Numbered from the stretch's first letter, positions 45,494 to 55,325 are shown. The stretch: DNA of 64,000 bases from Candidatus Brocadia sinica JPN1 (GCF_000949635.1 NZ_BAFN01000001.1:3717052-3781051); one strand, 5' to 3'. Numbers and translations are program-made. Notes: generated by a model from the sequence alone, not told the origin.

Positions 45494-46377
45494 GCATTTG
45501 ACTCCGTATAAAAGGGGACTTCGCTTAACTCTTGCATAGCTTTTCTAAGGTCTTCATCAGATGGCACCCGGTAATGCCAGAGTACCTGATTTTCCATAAA
45601 ACTGACACCAGCACCCGCTACTGTTTTTGCAATAATTGCTGACGGACGCCCTTTTTCAAAAGGGAATTCCTTTAAAGTTTCAACAATCTCTGTGATATTG
45701 TTTCCATTTATCATTCGGGTAGTCCAGCCAAACGCATTGTATTTTTCTTCCAGTGATGTGAAACCCATTAGTTTATCTGATAGACCTACCGACTGAATCC
45801 CATTATTGTCTACGATAAGCAACAGATTATCGAGTCGATTTGCCACGGCAAAAGTAGCTGCTTCCCAGGTACTCCCCTCGTTACATTCTCCGTCACTGAT
45901 AAGAACCGCCACCCTTGCTTGTATTCCATCCATTCGCAAGCCGTAACTCATGCCTGTAGCCATACCAAGCCCGTGTCCCAGGCTTCCTGAAGAGCATTCG
46001 AGAATCGGGAGGGCGTGAATACATGGATGACTCGGTAAGGGAGAATCATTTTGTGCATAACTGGAGATCCAGTGTTTGGGGAAAAAGCCACGATCAGCCA
46101 TTACGGCATAAAGTGATGAACATGCATGTCCTTTACTGAATATGAAACGGTCTCTGTCTTTTCTATTTAAGTCATCGGGTGTAACTTTAAGCCAGGTGTA
46201 ATATAGTCCGACCAGTAAATCAACGCAACTTAAAGCTCCATTTAAATGTCCCTCTTTACCGTCATGAGCCATTTTAATACAGGTTGCCCTGATACTTCTG
46301 GCTTTATTTTCAAGCATTTGAATATCTTTTTGATACAACAATTCTTTATAGAGGTTCTTTTGCATAGTGAAATTCAC
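45490..46377 (-). CDS. transketolase, N-terminal subunit
   Basis: A 295-residue TPP-binding half of a split transketolase. Key segments: GHLNGALSCVDLLVGLYY (about 43-60), RFIFSKGHACSSLYAV, GSLGHGLGMATGMSYGLR, and the Mg-TPP motif ISDGECNEGSTWEAATFA (about 160-177) followed by LLLIVDNNGIQ. A start at GTG 46377 or ATG 46365 is possible. It lies directly between the HddA-like kinase gene and its partner subunit. A dedicated copy in a heptose cluster suggests supply of sedoheptulose-7-phosphate, an inference. Confidence 0.92.
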   Translation of the reverse strand: MNFTMQKNLYKELLYQKDIQMLENKARSIRATCIKMAHDGKEGHLNGALSCVDLLVGLYYTWLKVTPDDLNRKDRDRFIFSKGHACSSLYAVMADRGFFPKHWISSYAQNDSPLPSHPCIHALPILECSSGSLGHGLGMATGMSYGLRMDGIQARVAVLISDGECNEGSTWEAATFAVANRLDNLLLIVDNNGIQSVGLSDKLMGFTSLEEKYNAFGWTTRMINGNNITEIVETLKEFPFEKGRPSAIIAKTVAGAGVSFMENQVLWHYRVPSDEDLRKAMQELSEVPFYTESNA

Positions 46378-46385
46378 TTATAAAA

Positions 46386-47468
46386 TTAAATTTTTTGCAA
46401 TGTCTGGCAGTTATAACTTTCAAGTTCTCGCGATAAGATAATAGATTGATTATTCCGTTCTTTCTCAATTCCTGAATAATCTTCCTCAAAATTATGGTAA
46501 ATAATCTGGCTCCCGGAGAAATCAAATTTAAAGGGTACATAGATTAAATTATTTAACACCTCCTTTACATCTTTGCGTTTGTCTGGAGGAGTAAAGAGAA
46601 GCAAGAATCCTCCGCCCCCTGCCCCAGTTAACTTACCACCAATTGCACCCGCAGTAATAGCTTTTTCATAAATTCCATCGATATGTGGATTAGATACATT
46701 GGAACTTAAACTGCGCTTAACCAGCCACGATTCGTGCATCAATTCTCCAAAAGCGGTAATATCATGGTTACTATTAAGGATAGAAATACTTTCTTCCACA
46801 ATATCCTTCATGACGCGTAACTGTCGTTTGCGCTCTTCTATACCATTAACATAGGAGCTTGCAACATCAGAGGCGGTACGTTTCATACCAGTATAAAACA
46901 ACATAAGATGTGAATTAAGTTCGTCAAACCGTTCTGATGCCAATACTATCGGACGAACGGATATTTCACCGTTTTTAAGAAAGAGAATCTGATTGAAGCC
47001 ACCATGGGCTGCGAGTACTTGATCCTGAGAACCAACGGTTTCTTTCAGGAGTTCTTGCTCAATGAAAATGCTTTCTTTTGCTAACTGATGTTTGGTGGGC
47101 ATGTAGCCTTTCAGTGCATAGAGCGCATGGAGTAACCCAACTGTAAAGGAAGAACTTGAACCCATACCGCTTCTGGCTGGCAGGTCACCCACGTGATGTA
47201 TCTCGATACCCCGTTCGAGCTTCAAGAAATTTAAGATTTCACGTACAGCAGGATGATTGATTTCCTGAACATCAGCACAATTTTCAATTTTTGACCAAAC
47301 AATACGAAATTTGTGTTCAAAAAAAGGAGGAAAATATCTGCAGGTAAGATAGCAATACTTATCAATAGTTGTAGCCAGCACAGCCCCACCATGTTTTTCA
47401 TACCATGCTGGGTAATCGGTTCCACCGCCAAAAAAGGAGATACGGTAAGGTGTTCTGCTTATAATCAT
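46386..47468 (-). CDS. hddA: GHMP kinase, D-glycero-alpha-D-manno-heptose-7-phosphate kinase type
   Basis: A 360-residue GHMP-family sugar kinase. Features: N-terminal RTPYRISFFGGGTDYPAWY (about 5-23), the ATP-binding loop GDLPARSGMGSSSSFTVGLL (about 94-113) and C-terminal GGKLTGAGGGGFLLLF (about 279-294). The FGGGTDYP beginning is characteristic of HddA-like heptose-phosphate kinases, which make heptose-1,7-bisphosphate. AAGGAG lies shortly before ATG 47468. The downstream neighbour is a split transketolase and the upstream one a guanylyltransferase-like gene, giving the expected pathway order. Alternative: another sugar-1-kinase. Confidence 0.85.
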   Translation of the reverse strand: MIISRTPYRISFFGGGTDYPAWYEKHGGAVLATTIDKYCYLTCRYFPPFFEHKFRIVWSKIENCADVQEINHPAVREILNFLKLERGIEIHHVGDLPARSGMGSSSSFTVGLLHALYALKGYMPTKHQLAKESIFIEQELLKETVGSQDQVLAAHGGFNQILFLKNGEISVRPIVLASERFDELNSHLMLFYTGMKRTASDVASSYVNGIEERKRQLRVMKDIVEESISILNSNHDITAFGELMHESWLVKRSLSSNVSNPHIDGIYEKAITAGAIGGKLTGAGGGGFLLLFTPPDKRKDVKEVLNNLIYVPFKFDFSGSQIIYHNFEEDYSGIEKERNNQSIILSRELESYNCQTLQKI

Positions 47469-47478
47469 TTTTCTCTCC

Positions 47479-48210
47479 TTAGTTAATGGATGATACCTTA
47501 ATACTACTCTTTAAAAAACCTCCTGCTGCTGCATAATCTTGTGGTACTCCAATATCAATAAAATTTCCTTTGCTCCGAAAGCCATAAAGTCCCTTGCTAA
47601 TCCACAAGGGAAATATCTCATGCTCCAGCGAAACATTTGTGTCTTTCGGTATCGATTCTAGAAAGGTATGATTTAAAAGATACACTCCGGCATTGATTAA
47701 TCCTATCCCGGTTTTCTTGCCTTTTTCTTCAAAAGATATGATTTCACCATCCACCGACAAGTGGACGGAGCCGTAACGACCAATATCTGGTACTTCCGTC
47801 AAAAGCAAAGAAGCGGTTGCCTTCCTTGTAATGTGTTGGTTCAGAAAATAAATAAAATCGGTTTGGCAAAATGAGTCACCATTTAAGACCAACACGGGTT
47901 CTGATTTTAACAGTGGAAGCGCTATTCTAAGTGCACCTCCGGTTCCAAAAGCTGACTGTTCCTGGGAATATGAAAGTGCAAGACCGTTATAGAACTTGCC
48001 GAAAGTTGCTTTTACCTGTTCTCCTAAATAGCCTGTACACAACACAACTTTTTTTACTCCTGCTTGACTTAACTGATCCAGCAGGTAAGCCATAAAAGGA
48101 CGGCCATTTACTTTTGCCAGGACTTTCGGCTTGCCAGATACTACTGAACGGAGACGTGTTCCAAGCCCTCCTGCAAGAATAGTTGCTGTAATTTTCGATA
48201 AGTTATTCAA
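47479..48210 (-). CDS. hddC: sugar-phosphate nucleotidyltransferase, HddC-like
   Basis: A 243-residue nucleotidyltransferase, probably charging heptose-1-phosphate with GTP to give GDP-heptose. Signature ATILAGGLGTRLRS (about 9-22), then GKPKVLAKVNGRPFMAYLLD (about 26-45), VLVLNGDSFCQTDF (about 105-118, metal-binding Asp), and IGLINAGVYLLNHTFL. The start at TTG 48210 is uncertain, with no clear ribosome binding site. It lies ten bases upstream of the HddA-like kinase gene. Its base specificity (GTP) is inferred from neighbours. Confidence 0.83.
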   Translation of the reverse strand: MNNLSKITATILAGGLGTRLRSVVSGKPKVLAKVNGRPFMAYLLDQLSQAGVKKVVLCTGYLGEQVKATFGKFYNGLALSYSQEQSAFGTGGALRIALPLLKSEPVLVLNGDSFCQTDFIYFLNQHITRKATASLLLTEVPDIGRYGSVHLSVDGEIISFEEKGKKTGIGLINAGVYLLNHTFLESIPKDTNVSLEHEIFPLWISKGLYGFRSKGNFIDIGVPQDYAAAGGFLKSSIKVSSIN

Positions 48211-48260
48211 TAGTGTTAGTTGTATCTTGTAATAATATAAGAATATAATTCCGTATTACT

Positions 48261-49199
48261 TTAAACATTGCCATATTTGCTGTTTGTAATTATTCTATAT
48301 CCTTTAATGAGTTCCTTTATTCCCATTTCAAGTGAATAAATAGGTTTAAATCCTGTCTTTTCTATTTTTTCGTTTGATACGATGTAGTCTCTCTTATCGG
48401 GATCTTCACCTACCGGTGACTCTAAATACACGAAATCGGGAACTTGCTCTTTTATTTTTATACAAAGTTCAAGCTTTGAAAGATTGGCATCTGATAAACC
48501 CACATTATAAGGCTCGTTTTTCATGATATTAAAATTGTCTATGGCGTGGATGAACGCCCTTGCCACATCACGAATATGGACATAATTTCTTTTGAAATGG
48601 CCTTCAAAAATCACTACAAATCGGTCTTTAACAGCCCTATAGGTAAAATCATTTACCAGTAAGTCGATCCTCATCCGTGGAGACATGCCAAACACTGTAG
48701 CTAGTCTAAAACTCATAGCATTTCCTCTATCAAGTGCAATTTTCTCCGCCTCTACTTTTGCTTTGCCATACAAAGAAATCGGCTTCAAAGGGGTTTCTTC
48801 AGTGCAATACACCCCTTTTTGCCCAATACCATATCCGCTATTAGTTGTAGGTATGATTATTTTCTGTTCCTTTGATGCAAGCTTTACCAAGGAAGCAGCA
48901 GCGTCTCTTATGGTAGTTACAGTTCCTATCTTATCCCTGCTGCAAAGTGGAGCACCTACTAATGCTGCCAAAGGGATAATATAATCGGGTTTTTGCAGAA
49001 GAGGCTTTAAAATATCCTCATCTCTTGCATCTCCTTTTACAACATTAAAGTTTTCGTATATACAGCATTCGATTAACGAATTTTGTCCAAACACGAAGTT
49101 ATCCAATACAGTTACGTTGTGCCCTGATTTTAATAATTCTGGAACCAGTATTGAACCTATATATCCTGCACCACCGGTAACTAAGATGTTATAGCCCAT
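48261..49199 (-). CDS. GDP-heptose 4-dehydrogenase-like (Cj1427 type) short-chain dehydrogenase
   Basis: A 312-residue extended SDR. ATG 49199 is chosen (AAGGAG about 11 bases upstream); a longer frame to 49274 is rejected. NAD-binding ILVTGGAGYIGSILVPELL (about 4-22), then IPLAALVGAPLCSRD, TTNSGYGIGQKG, LYGKAKVEAE (YxxxK) and FRLATVFGMSPRMRIDLLVNDF. From memory this wording closely follows Campylobacter Cj1427, which oxidises GDP-D-glycero-D-manno-heptose at C4. It heads the sugar module, 51 bases before hddC. Confidence 0.85.
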   Translation of the reverse strand: MGYNILVTGGAGYIGSILVPELLKSGHNVTVLDNFVFGQNSLIECCIYENFNVVKGDARDEDILKPLLQKPDYIIPLAALVGAPLCSRDKIGTVTTIRDAAASLVKLASKEQKIIIPTTNSGYGIGQKGVYCTEETPLKPISLYGKAKVEAEKIALDRGNAMSFRLATVFGMSPRMRIDLLVNDFTYRAVKDRFVVIFEGHFKRNYVHIRDVARAFIHAIDNFNIMKNEPYNVGLSDANLSKLELCIKIKEQVPDFVYLESPVGEDPDKRDYIVSNEKIEKTGFKPIYSLEMGIKELIKGYRIITNSKYGNV

Positions 49200-49728
49200 T
49201 AGAATACTACTCCTTGTGTAATTTCCCAAAATAATAGATTGAAAATCTAGGAATGTTGCCTGGATGTTGGGCAATCATAATACCAAACGCGGATAAAACT
49301 AGTTGGAGAAGCATGAACATGTTTGGTATGAGGTATTATGAGATACGAAATAGGAAGTAGACAATACATAAGTATGCAATAGCAAGAAAAGACTAATGGC
49401 TAAAATTGTATCTCTCGGGAGTGTAAAGAAAAAATTTTTTGAAGAGAAATAAGAATAAAAAATGTTTGAAAAATATACATGATGATAAAAATATGAATGT
49501 TCAGATACAAATTTCTACGAATATTAATTTCAAGTTTAATAAACAACAGGCATGACGGGAGATCCCAAATATTTGGCTCCGAGGATTTTTATTTTTCATC
49601 CCGATTGATGACCAACCCTTCAAACCATTTACTGCCAAGAACCCCAGAAATTTTCTTTTATTGCCCTGATATCAGATGAAACAAGAACTATAGTTACGCA
49701 ATTGAAAAGAAATCGATGATAAGGGCAG
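49200..49728. other. 529-base stretch without a convincing gene
   Basis: No frame here has a ribosome binding site plus protein-like content. It separates the TPR gene from the sugar module, so a promoter for the latter is expected, but none can be pointed to. AAAAAATTTTTTGAAG near 49430 is a simple A/T palindrome. Confidence 0.35.
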
Positions 49729-50847
49729 CTAATCAATTACAAGACTAATCCGTTTATGCAATGGTTGTGGCAAATCGGCTAAAAGGGCTTTTATGTCTTG
49801 TTGTTGGGGTTGTATGGCTAATGACTTTTCCCAGACAGTCCGTGCTTTAAGGTGGTTTTTAGCCATTTTATAACAATGTCCCAGTAAATTATAAAGTGGT
49901 ACCATTTCGTCATTTTCTGTATGGGCGTTTTCTGACCAAAGTGAGTTGATACTGTCGGATGCCTCTTTGTTTTTCATAAATTCTTCCAGGGTGGAAACGG
50001 CATCTCCATATTTTTCTTGTTTGTAATAAAGATTTCCAAGGTTGTAAAATGCCTCTAGGTATGAATTATCAAGTTTAATAGCCATTGCGAAGAAGGTTTC
50101 TGCCTGCTTGTCCATGCCCGAGTCCACGCAGCACTCGCCCAGCAGGTTATACGCCTCTATGTTATTTTTATCTATGAGTAACGTTTTCCTCAGATAGTGC
50201 ATTGCTCTGGTATATTTTTTTTGAAGGTGATAGATAATGCCCAGCAGAAGATTCACTTCTGGTAGAGATGGATTGCTCATGAGTATATGCAAAAGTATGT
50301 TTTTAGCCTTTGTATAATCGTTTTTTCTGATGAGTAGTTTACAAAGGGATATAGCTGATGGTATGGATTCCGGCTTTAATCTGTGAGACTCGGAAAAAAA
50401 GGATTCGGCCTCAATTTCCATCTTATTATGGACGCAGCACAATCCCATGAGGTAATAGGTCTCATGGTCATCGGGATTAGCGAGTACAACTTCTTTAAAA
50501 TGTGAAAGTGCCATATTGTATTCCTTGCGTTCCATATGCAAAACGGCAAGATTGTAATGTGCTTCTGTCAAGGAAAAATCTGCCTGTAATGCTTTTTTGA
50601 AGTTGTTAATCGCCTCAGTATATTTTTTCTTTCTGGTGCAAAAAATACCAAGGTGATTGTATCCTTGTGAGTAATCAGGATTTATTTCGATTGCTGTCTT
50701 TAGATACGGATAAGCTTCGTCCCAGTTGCCTTTTTCAATGTTTGCATTTGCGAGTGTTACGTTTGCTTCAAAATCGGTGCGATTGTCCTTGAGGTTCTCA
50801 TTGATGGGTACAGTTTGTAATGAATTTTTTTTCATTAAATTTAACAT
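49729..50847 (-). CDS. TPR-repeat protein
   Basis: A 372-residue protein made almost entirely of TPR units, about nine from residue 30 to 365 (for example SQGYNHLGIFCTRKKKYTEA, EAYNLLGECCVDSGMDKQAE, PLYNLLGHCYKMAKNHLKAR). There is no signal peptide or membrane segment. AAAGGAAA lies shortly upstream of ATG 50847. It follows csrA by 23 bases, so it belongs to the fliW-csrA transcript, and it precedes the glycan region. It could be a scaffold for the TPR-fused glycosylation enzymes; this is an inference from shared domain type. Confidence 0.85.
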   Translation of the reverse strand: MLNLMKKNSLQTVPINENLKDNRTDFEANVTLANANIEKGNWDEAYPYLKTAIEINPDYSQGYNHLGIFCTRKKKYTEAINNFKKALQADFSLTEAHYNLAVLHMERKEYNMALSHFKEVVLANPDDHETYYLMGLCCVHNKMEIEAESFFSESHRLKPESIPSAISLCKLLIRKNDYTKAKNILLHILMSNPSLPEVNLLLGIIYHLQKKYTRAMHYLRKTLLIDKNNIEAYNLLGECCVDSGMDKQAETFFAMAIKLDNSYLEAFYNLGNLYYKQEKYGDAVSTLEEFMKNKEASDSINSLWSENAHTENDEMVPLYNLLGHCYKMAKNHLKARTVWEKSLAIQPQQQDIKALLADLPQPLHKRISLVID

Positions 50848-50870
50848 GGTTATTTTCCTTTCTTTAATAT

Positions 50871-51146
50871 TTATAGAGAAGAAATTGGTTCTCTTTCCTT
50901 TGAATCTGTTTGTTTTGAGTTCTTTCGTAACTTTTGAGCAATTTCAGCTATGGCATGTTTAGATACCGTGGCTGCCTTCTTGTTTTCTTCCTGAATCTTT
51001 TCAAATATTTCTTCCCGATGAACCTTAACATGTTTCGGTGCAATGATACCCAATTTAACCTGTTTACCCTGACAGTCAACAATGGTAACTTTTATCTCAT
51101 CACCTATGGTAATGCTTTCTCCTAACTTCCTTGTCAGTATTAACAC
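50871..51146 (-). CDS. csrA: carbon storage regulator CsrA
   Basis: RNA-binding repressor of translation. The 91-residue protein has the family N-terminus [37 protein letters not shown] with the RNA-contacting VHREEI, and a C-terminal extension of about 30 residues beyond the usual 60, as in FliW-associated CsrA proteins. The start is GTG 51146. It lies 30 bases after fliW. In such pairs FliW binds CsrA through this C-terminal extension and releases flagellin mRNA; a matching site is seen at 18206-18223. Confidence 0.96.
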   Translation of the reverse strand: MLILTRKLGESITIGDEIKVTIVDCQGKQVKLGIIAPKHVKVHREEIFEKIQEENKKAATVSKHAIAEIAQKLRKNSKQTDSKEREPISSL

Positions 51147-51175
51147 GATATTTCGCCTTTCTGAAAATTGATGGA

Positions 51176-51643
51176 CTAAGTTCGAATAAGTGGATGATGT
51201 AAACTATAATAGTCTTCAGTTACCACAAATTGTTTTCCTTTTTTATTTTTCATATTGATAATTATAGGGCCCTTGAGATTTATGGTAACGTCTGATGGAC
51301 TATTCCCTAAGGTGACCGTACAAAATGTTTCAACGTTTTTTATATTCTTGATGCCTAGTGATGACAGGTCATCTATGAATTTCACCGGATTATAGTCGAT
51401 AAAAAAGGGCATTGGGTTAAGGATAGGAAAAGCAACGAGAGGGTCTTTTACTGAAACCAGCCATTCGAAGGGAAGGCATTCTTCAATATCAACGATAACA
51501 AATTGCTTTAAATCTTCAAATCCCAGGAGACCACTTTCAAAAGTTATAATGTTTTCTTTTTCGATGCGTAAATTACCAAATTTTTCTGTTGATAAATTTA
51601 ATGTATTACCGTTTCCTAGCAGTTTGTCTTCCATTTTTAACAT
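51176..51643 (-). CDS. fliW: flagellar assembly factor FliW
   Basis: FliW is the antagonist of CsrA and binds flagellin, linking flagellin synthesis to secretion. The 155 residues show [21 protein letters not shown] (about 29-49), [20 protein letters not shown] (about 58-77) and [21 protein letters not shown] (about 110-130), the family pattern. GGAG lies six bases before ATG 51643. The order flgL - fliW - csrA is typical. Acts in the cytosol. Confidence 0.94.
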   Translation of the reverse strand: MLKMEDKLLGNGNTLNLSTEKFGNLRIEKENIITFESGLLGFEDLKQFVIVDIEECLPFEWLVSVKDPLVAFPILNPMPFFIDYNPVKFIDDLSSLGIKNIKNVETFCTVTLGNSPSDVTINLKGPIIINMKNKKGKQFVVTEDYYSLHHPLIRT

Positions 51644-51916
51644 GTTTAACTCCTATCTTAAAATTTTAAAGTGGCGTACTTTTATAAAGACAATTAGCAA
51701 ACATTATACCATCTGAAAATACTTCAATGTGCCGGAGAGTAATAAGGTCCTATAGTCTTTCATGGGTGATAGTTAAAGATTCTTTTGCGCTATGGATTTT
51801 TGTAAAAAATGTGATCAGGAGAAAGGAGGGGGGGAAAATTCTTCCGGATTGGTATCTGTCGTTGGGGAAGTGGGTATAATTTCTTTACAATAATGAGTAA
51901 TTTTTGAACAATATTT

Positions 51917-52828
51917 TTATCGTAAAAAATCAAGAAGGGTGGGTTGAATAATCCGTGCGCCTGTTTCTAAAGAGGATTGCAGGATGTTTTCCTGATGCTT
52001 CAATTCCATAATCAAAGATGCTATATCAGCATCTTCTGTATATGATATCAATTCTTTCAATGCTATTCGGGAGTTTTCAAGGCTGTGTGCAGTCAATTCC
52101 AACCTGCTTGCCTTTGCGCCGAACCTGGTAATCTCTGATAATAAAGTGCCTGTTGTGGTATCTAAAGTACTCCTCAAATCTAAAAAAGCGGAAGAATCAA
52201 AAGTACTTGACTCGAGCGCGTCTCTTAACGAGATTAAGGTCGAAAAAACGCCGTTATTTTGAAAGAATGTTCCACCGGGTATATTTACTTGTATGTACGT
52301 ATTTGGACCTAGCTGATATTTAATTTCTTCATTATTGCCTACGTAAGATATTGAGGATATTTTACCGTTGCCATCGCGCGTAGCTGAAAAGGGGATCGTG
52401 GAGGTTTTTGTGCCAGAGAATATGTACTGACCGTCGTTATCCGTGTTTGAGAATTGCAGAACAGATTCCAACAATTCATTCAACTCACTGGCGATGACCT
52501 TTCTTTCGGGTTGCCCAAGTGTATCGTTCGTAGCTTGCATGGTTAGTTCTTTTATTTGAGCCAGGATCTCCTGAATGCTCTCAAGGGTATTGAATGTATA
52601 ATTTATTTGCTCTTTTGCTGCCTCCGTATTATCTGAAAATTGCTGGAATTGAATTTCTTCCGTCTTTAACCCGAGGATTTTACGCGTACCTGAAGGATTG
52701 TCTGAGGGGCGGTTTATTTGTTTTCCGCTCGATAGCTTTTCCTGTATCTCCTGCATTTTTTTAAAATTGAGGTTTATGTTAGAAAGTATAGTCCGGTTTA
52801 TACTTTCCTGGGCTATTCTGAATGACAT
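51917..52828 (-). CDS. flgL: flagellar hook-associated protein 3 (FlgL)
   Basis: Junction protein between hook and filament, exported by the flagellar apparatus. The 303 residues have flagellin-like ends: N-terminal SINRTILSNINLNFKKMQEIQEKLSSGKQINRPSDNPSGT (about 9-48) and C-terminal YTEDADIASLIMELKHQENILQ. The middle has the FSNTDNDGQYIFSGTKT signature typical of FlgL. GGAGGA lies shortly before ATG 52828. It lies 21 bases downstream of flgK in the same transcript. Confidence 0.94.
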   Translation of the reverse strand: MSFRIAQESINRTILSNINLNFKKMQEIQEKLSSGKQINRPSDNPSGTRKILGLKTEEIQFQQFSDNTEAAKEQINYTFNTLESIQEILAQIKELTMQATNDTLGQPERKVIASELNELLESVLQFSNTDNDGQYIFSGTKTSTIPFSATRDGNGKISSISYVGNNEEIKYQLGPNTYIQVNIPGGTFFQNNGVFSTLISLRDALESSTFDSSAFLDLRSTLDTTTGTLLSEITRFGAKASRLELTAHSLENSRIALKELISYTEDADIASLIMELKHQENILQSSLETGARIIQPTLLDFLR

Positions 52829-52849
52829 TCTTTATTCCTCCATAATAGT

Positions 52850-54811
52850 TTAACCAAACGAGCTTAATAATCTCTCTACAAGCCCGTCAACGATGGAGAT
52901 ATATTTTGCAGAGGCTTGATATGCCTGTTGAAACCTTACCAGATTGACTAATTCTTCATCCGTAGAGACACCCGATATCTCATCCCTGCGATTCCCCAGA
53001 CTTGTTTCTAAGGCAGTAAAACTTTCTTCAGATTTATAGGCATTGCTGGCTTCCTCTCCCAATGACGATGCTATCTGGTGCAAATAATCACCAAATGTTG
53101 TATTATCGATAGCGCTAGTGTCATCCTGTAATGCTGCCAAACGCAATGCATTTGTGTTATTTCCTATCTCGCCTGTCGAGGCAGCAATCAATGATACATC
53201 TTTATCAATATCCGGATTTATGGCTATATCGGAGGCATCGGATCCACTAAAGAAAGTATTAATTCCCAAGGCTGCCAGTAAATCGGTGGTATCAGAGTCG
53301 TTTATAACGTCTAATGAAAGTGTATCGCCTGAGGTAATTGCATCGCCAGAAAAAGAGAGAGATACTCCATTTGCGACGTTGATTATATTACCCGGTGTGT
53401 AATCACTGCCTACGTCGAGTGTTGCTATAACTGCTCCGCTGCTGTTTTTCACCTCAATCTGGAGTCCCGCAGTGCTTCCGATTGTGCCGGTACCCAGGGC
53501 GGTAAAAGTATACACATCGTTAGATTGTCCTGAGTAAATACCTGAAACGGAAACCGTGGAGGTTCCCAGTGACCCGGGATTTGGGTCTAAGGCATACGAA
53601 AAATTGTATTTGTAACCAGAGTCGGCTTTGATGAGAAGTTTATTGTCCACGATGGATGCCGAAATGTTTGCAAGACCGTCTATGGAGGTCTGGAGGTCGG
53701 TAAGGGAATCTGTTGTAACATCCACAGAAATTTTGTTCTTTGTTACTTCTCCTGTGCTTGTATTGATTACCGTAATATAAATATCTCCTGAAGTGGGCAT
53801 AATATCCAGCCCGGTTGAATTTAACGCCGCGGTGGTACTTGATACTGTGTTGGTTGACAGTATACTGGCAAATCCACCCGATAGCCCCACGCCCTCGCTA
53901 TGAATGCGATTAATGTCCTTTATAAGGCCGGATGCCAATGTGTCTAGTTTATCATCGTAATTTACAATAGTTTCATTATAAAAGCTTTGCAATCCTTTTA
54001 TTTCACCGGTTTTAAAGACATACTTTGAGTTTTCACTCCTGGAATTTACGACATTGATGTCTCCAGAGGTATCTATTTCAGTAGTGATGCTTGTGGAGTT
54101 TGTACCCGATACTAAAGTTCCACCCGATGTTGCGACATTTACTATTCCATTATCCTGGCTAATAACAGTGATGTTGATCAACTTGCTGAGATCGAGCAAC
54201 AACGCCTCTCTCTTATCCAATAGGTCGTTGGATTCAATGCCTTTAACTTTAAGGGCAGAGATTTGTTTATTTATACTTGCTATGTTTGCTGTCAGATTGT
54301 TGACGTCTGATATTTTGCTTTCTATGCTTTGTTTGACAAATATTTTCATCTGGTTCAGTTCATTAATTGTTCTATGGAAGGTATCGGTCAGTGTATTGGC
54401 TTTTTCCAAAAGAGTTGCGCGTGAACTTATATTTTGCGCGTTTTGTGAAAGGTCGTTTATGCCTCTGAAAAAAGACGCCAATGCATTATTTAAGCTGGCT
54501 TCGGAAGTTTCATTAAAAACGGTTTCCAGTTCTCTGAGATACTGACTTTGTATGGATGCATTGCCAAGGGATGACGAGATATCTCTCAAACGGCTGTTGA
54601 GGTAGTCATCTTTATGTCTAATGATCTTTACGATCTCTACACCCTGTCCAATGGTGCCTGCTGTTGTCATTACGGGTAGTTTTGTTGCCATGATGGTTGA
54701 CTGTCTTGTATAGCCTTTTGTATTTGAGTTTGAAATATTGTGGGCCGTGACCAGCATGGCACGTTGGGCGGCTAATATTCCACTTAAACCAATTTGTAAA
54801 TCTGAAGACAT
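52850..54811 (-). CDS. flgK: flagellar hook-associated protein 1 (FlgK)
   Basis: Hook-filament junction protein. The 653 residues start at ATG 54811 (AGGAGAG upstream), giving the rod-type N-terminus MSSDLQIGLSGILAAQRAML and HNISNSNTKGYTRQ; a start at 54841 would overlap flgN and is rejected. Long variable middle rich in Ser/Thr (about 300-560). The C-terminal rod-type helix SGVSTDEELVNLVRFQQAYQASAKYIS is present. Encoded between flgN and flgL. Confidence 0.94.
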   Translation of the reverse strand: MSSDLQIGLSGILAAQRAMLVTAHNISNSNTKGYTRQSTIMATKLPVMTTAGTIGQGVEIVKIIRHKDDYLNSRLRDISSSLGNASIQSQYLRELETVFNETSEASLNNALASFFRGINDLSQNAQNISSRATLLEKANTLTDTFHRTINELNQMKIFVKQSIESKISDVNNLTANIASINKQISALKVKGIESNDLLDKREALLLDLSKLINITVISQDNGIVNVATSGGTLVSGTNSTSITTEIDTSGDINVVNSRSENSKYVFKTGEIKGLQSFYNETIVNYDDKLDTLASGLIKDINRIHSEGVGLSGGFASILSTNTVSSTTAALNSTGLDIMPTSGDIYITVINTSTGEVTKNKISVDVTTDSLTDLQTSIDGLANISASIVDNKLLIKADSGYKYNFSYALDPNPGSLGTSTVSVSGIYSGQSNDVYTFTALGTGTIGSTAGLQIEVKNSSGAVIATLDVGSDYTPGNIINVANGVSLSFSGDAITSGDTLSLDVINDSDTTDLLAALGINTFFSGSDASDIAINPDIDKDVSLIAASTGEIGNNTNALRLAALQDDTSAIDNTTFGDYLHQIASSLGEEASNAYKSEESFTALETSLGNRRDEISGVSTDEELVNLVRFQQAYQASAKYISIVDGLVERLLSSFG

Positions 54812-54824
54812 ATTCTTACTCTCC

Positions 54825-55325
54825 TTATATTTCTGTATCAATTAAAACCATAGGCATCTCATGCTCTTGGATTTTTCCCGTATGGTGGTATACAGAGTAT
54901 TGAAATGCAGAGGGGCAAAATATTTTTATAATGTCTTCAGTAATATCAAGTGAATAGTGAGTGAGGGTCGTATTGGTCTGGTTTACCTGCTGTAATTGTT
55001 TCATTGACAGTGTTAATTTGTTTAGCAGGCTGCCGACTCTCTCCCTGTGCAAATTGTCCATATTATTCATCAAAGATCTCATGGTAACATTTTTCCTCTG
55101 CGCATGGTTTTCTTTACAATAGCTGTTTATGATGTTTTGTCTTTTTTCTTCAAGGAGCTGGGCGATTTCGGTTTGGTTCTTCTCCTGATAAAGAAGCATT
55201 TCCAGTTCTTCAATATTTCCCGATATCAGGCAACACTGTTTTGTTTTTGCAGTTTCAAGCAGTTCATCGTAAATGATAGATAACCGGTCAATCGTTTCAG
55301 TTAATTTGTCTAACAAGGTATTCAT
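54825..55325 (-). CDS. flgN: flagellar export chaperone FlgN-like
   Basis: A 166-residue, mainly helical cytosolic protein. FlgN carries FlgK and FlgL to the export gate. Its position (flgJ - this gene - flgK), length and N-terminal helix LLDKLTETIDRLSIIYDELLETAKTKQ fit the FlgN family. The start ATG overlaps the flgJ stop by four bases (ATGA). The C-terminus has a TTLTHYSLDITEDI segment, as in other FlgN-like proteins. Named from these features; the family is weakly conserved. Confidence 0.8.
   Translation of the reverse strand: MNTLLDKLTETIDRLSIIYDELLETAKTKQCCLISGNIEELEMLLYQEKNQTEIAQLLEEKRQNIINSYCKENHAQRKNVTMRSLMNNMDNLHRERVGSLLNKLTLSMKQLQQVNQTNTTLTHYSLDITEDIIKIFCPSAFQYSVYHHTGKIQEHEMPMVLIDTEI

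Noticed and set aside
49497-49679. 60-codon frame between the TPR gene and the sugar module
   Set aside because: No ribosome binding site and no recognisable features.
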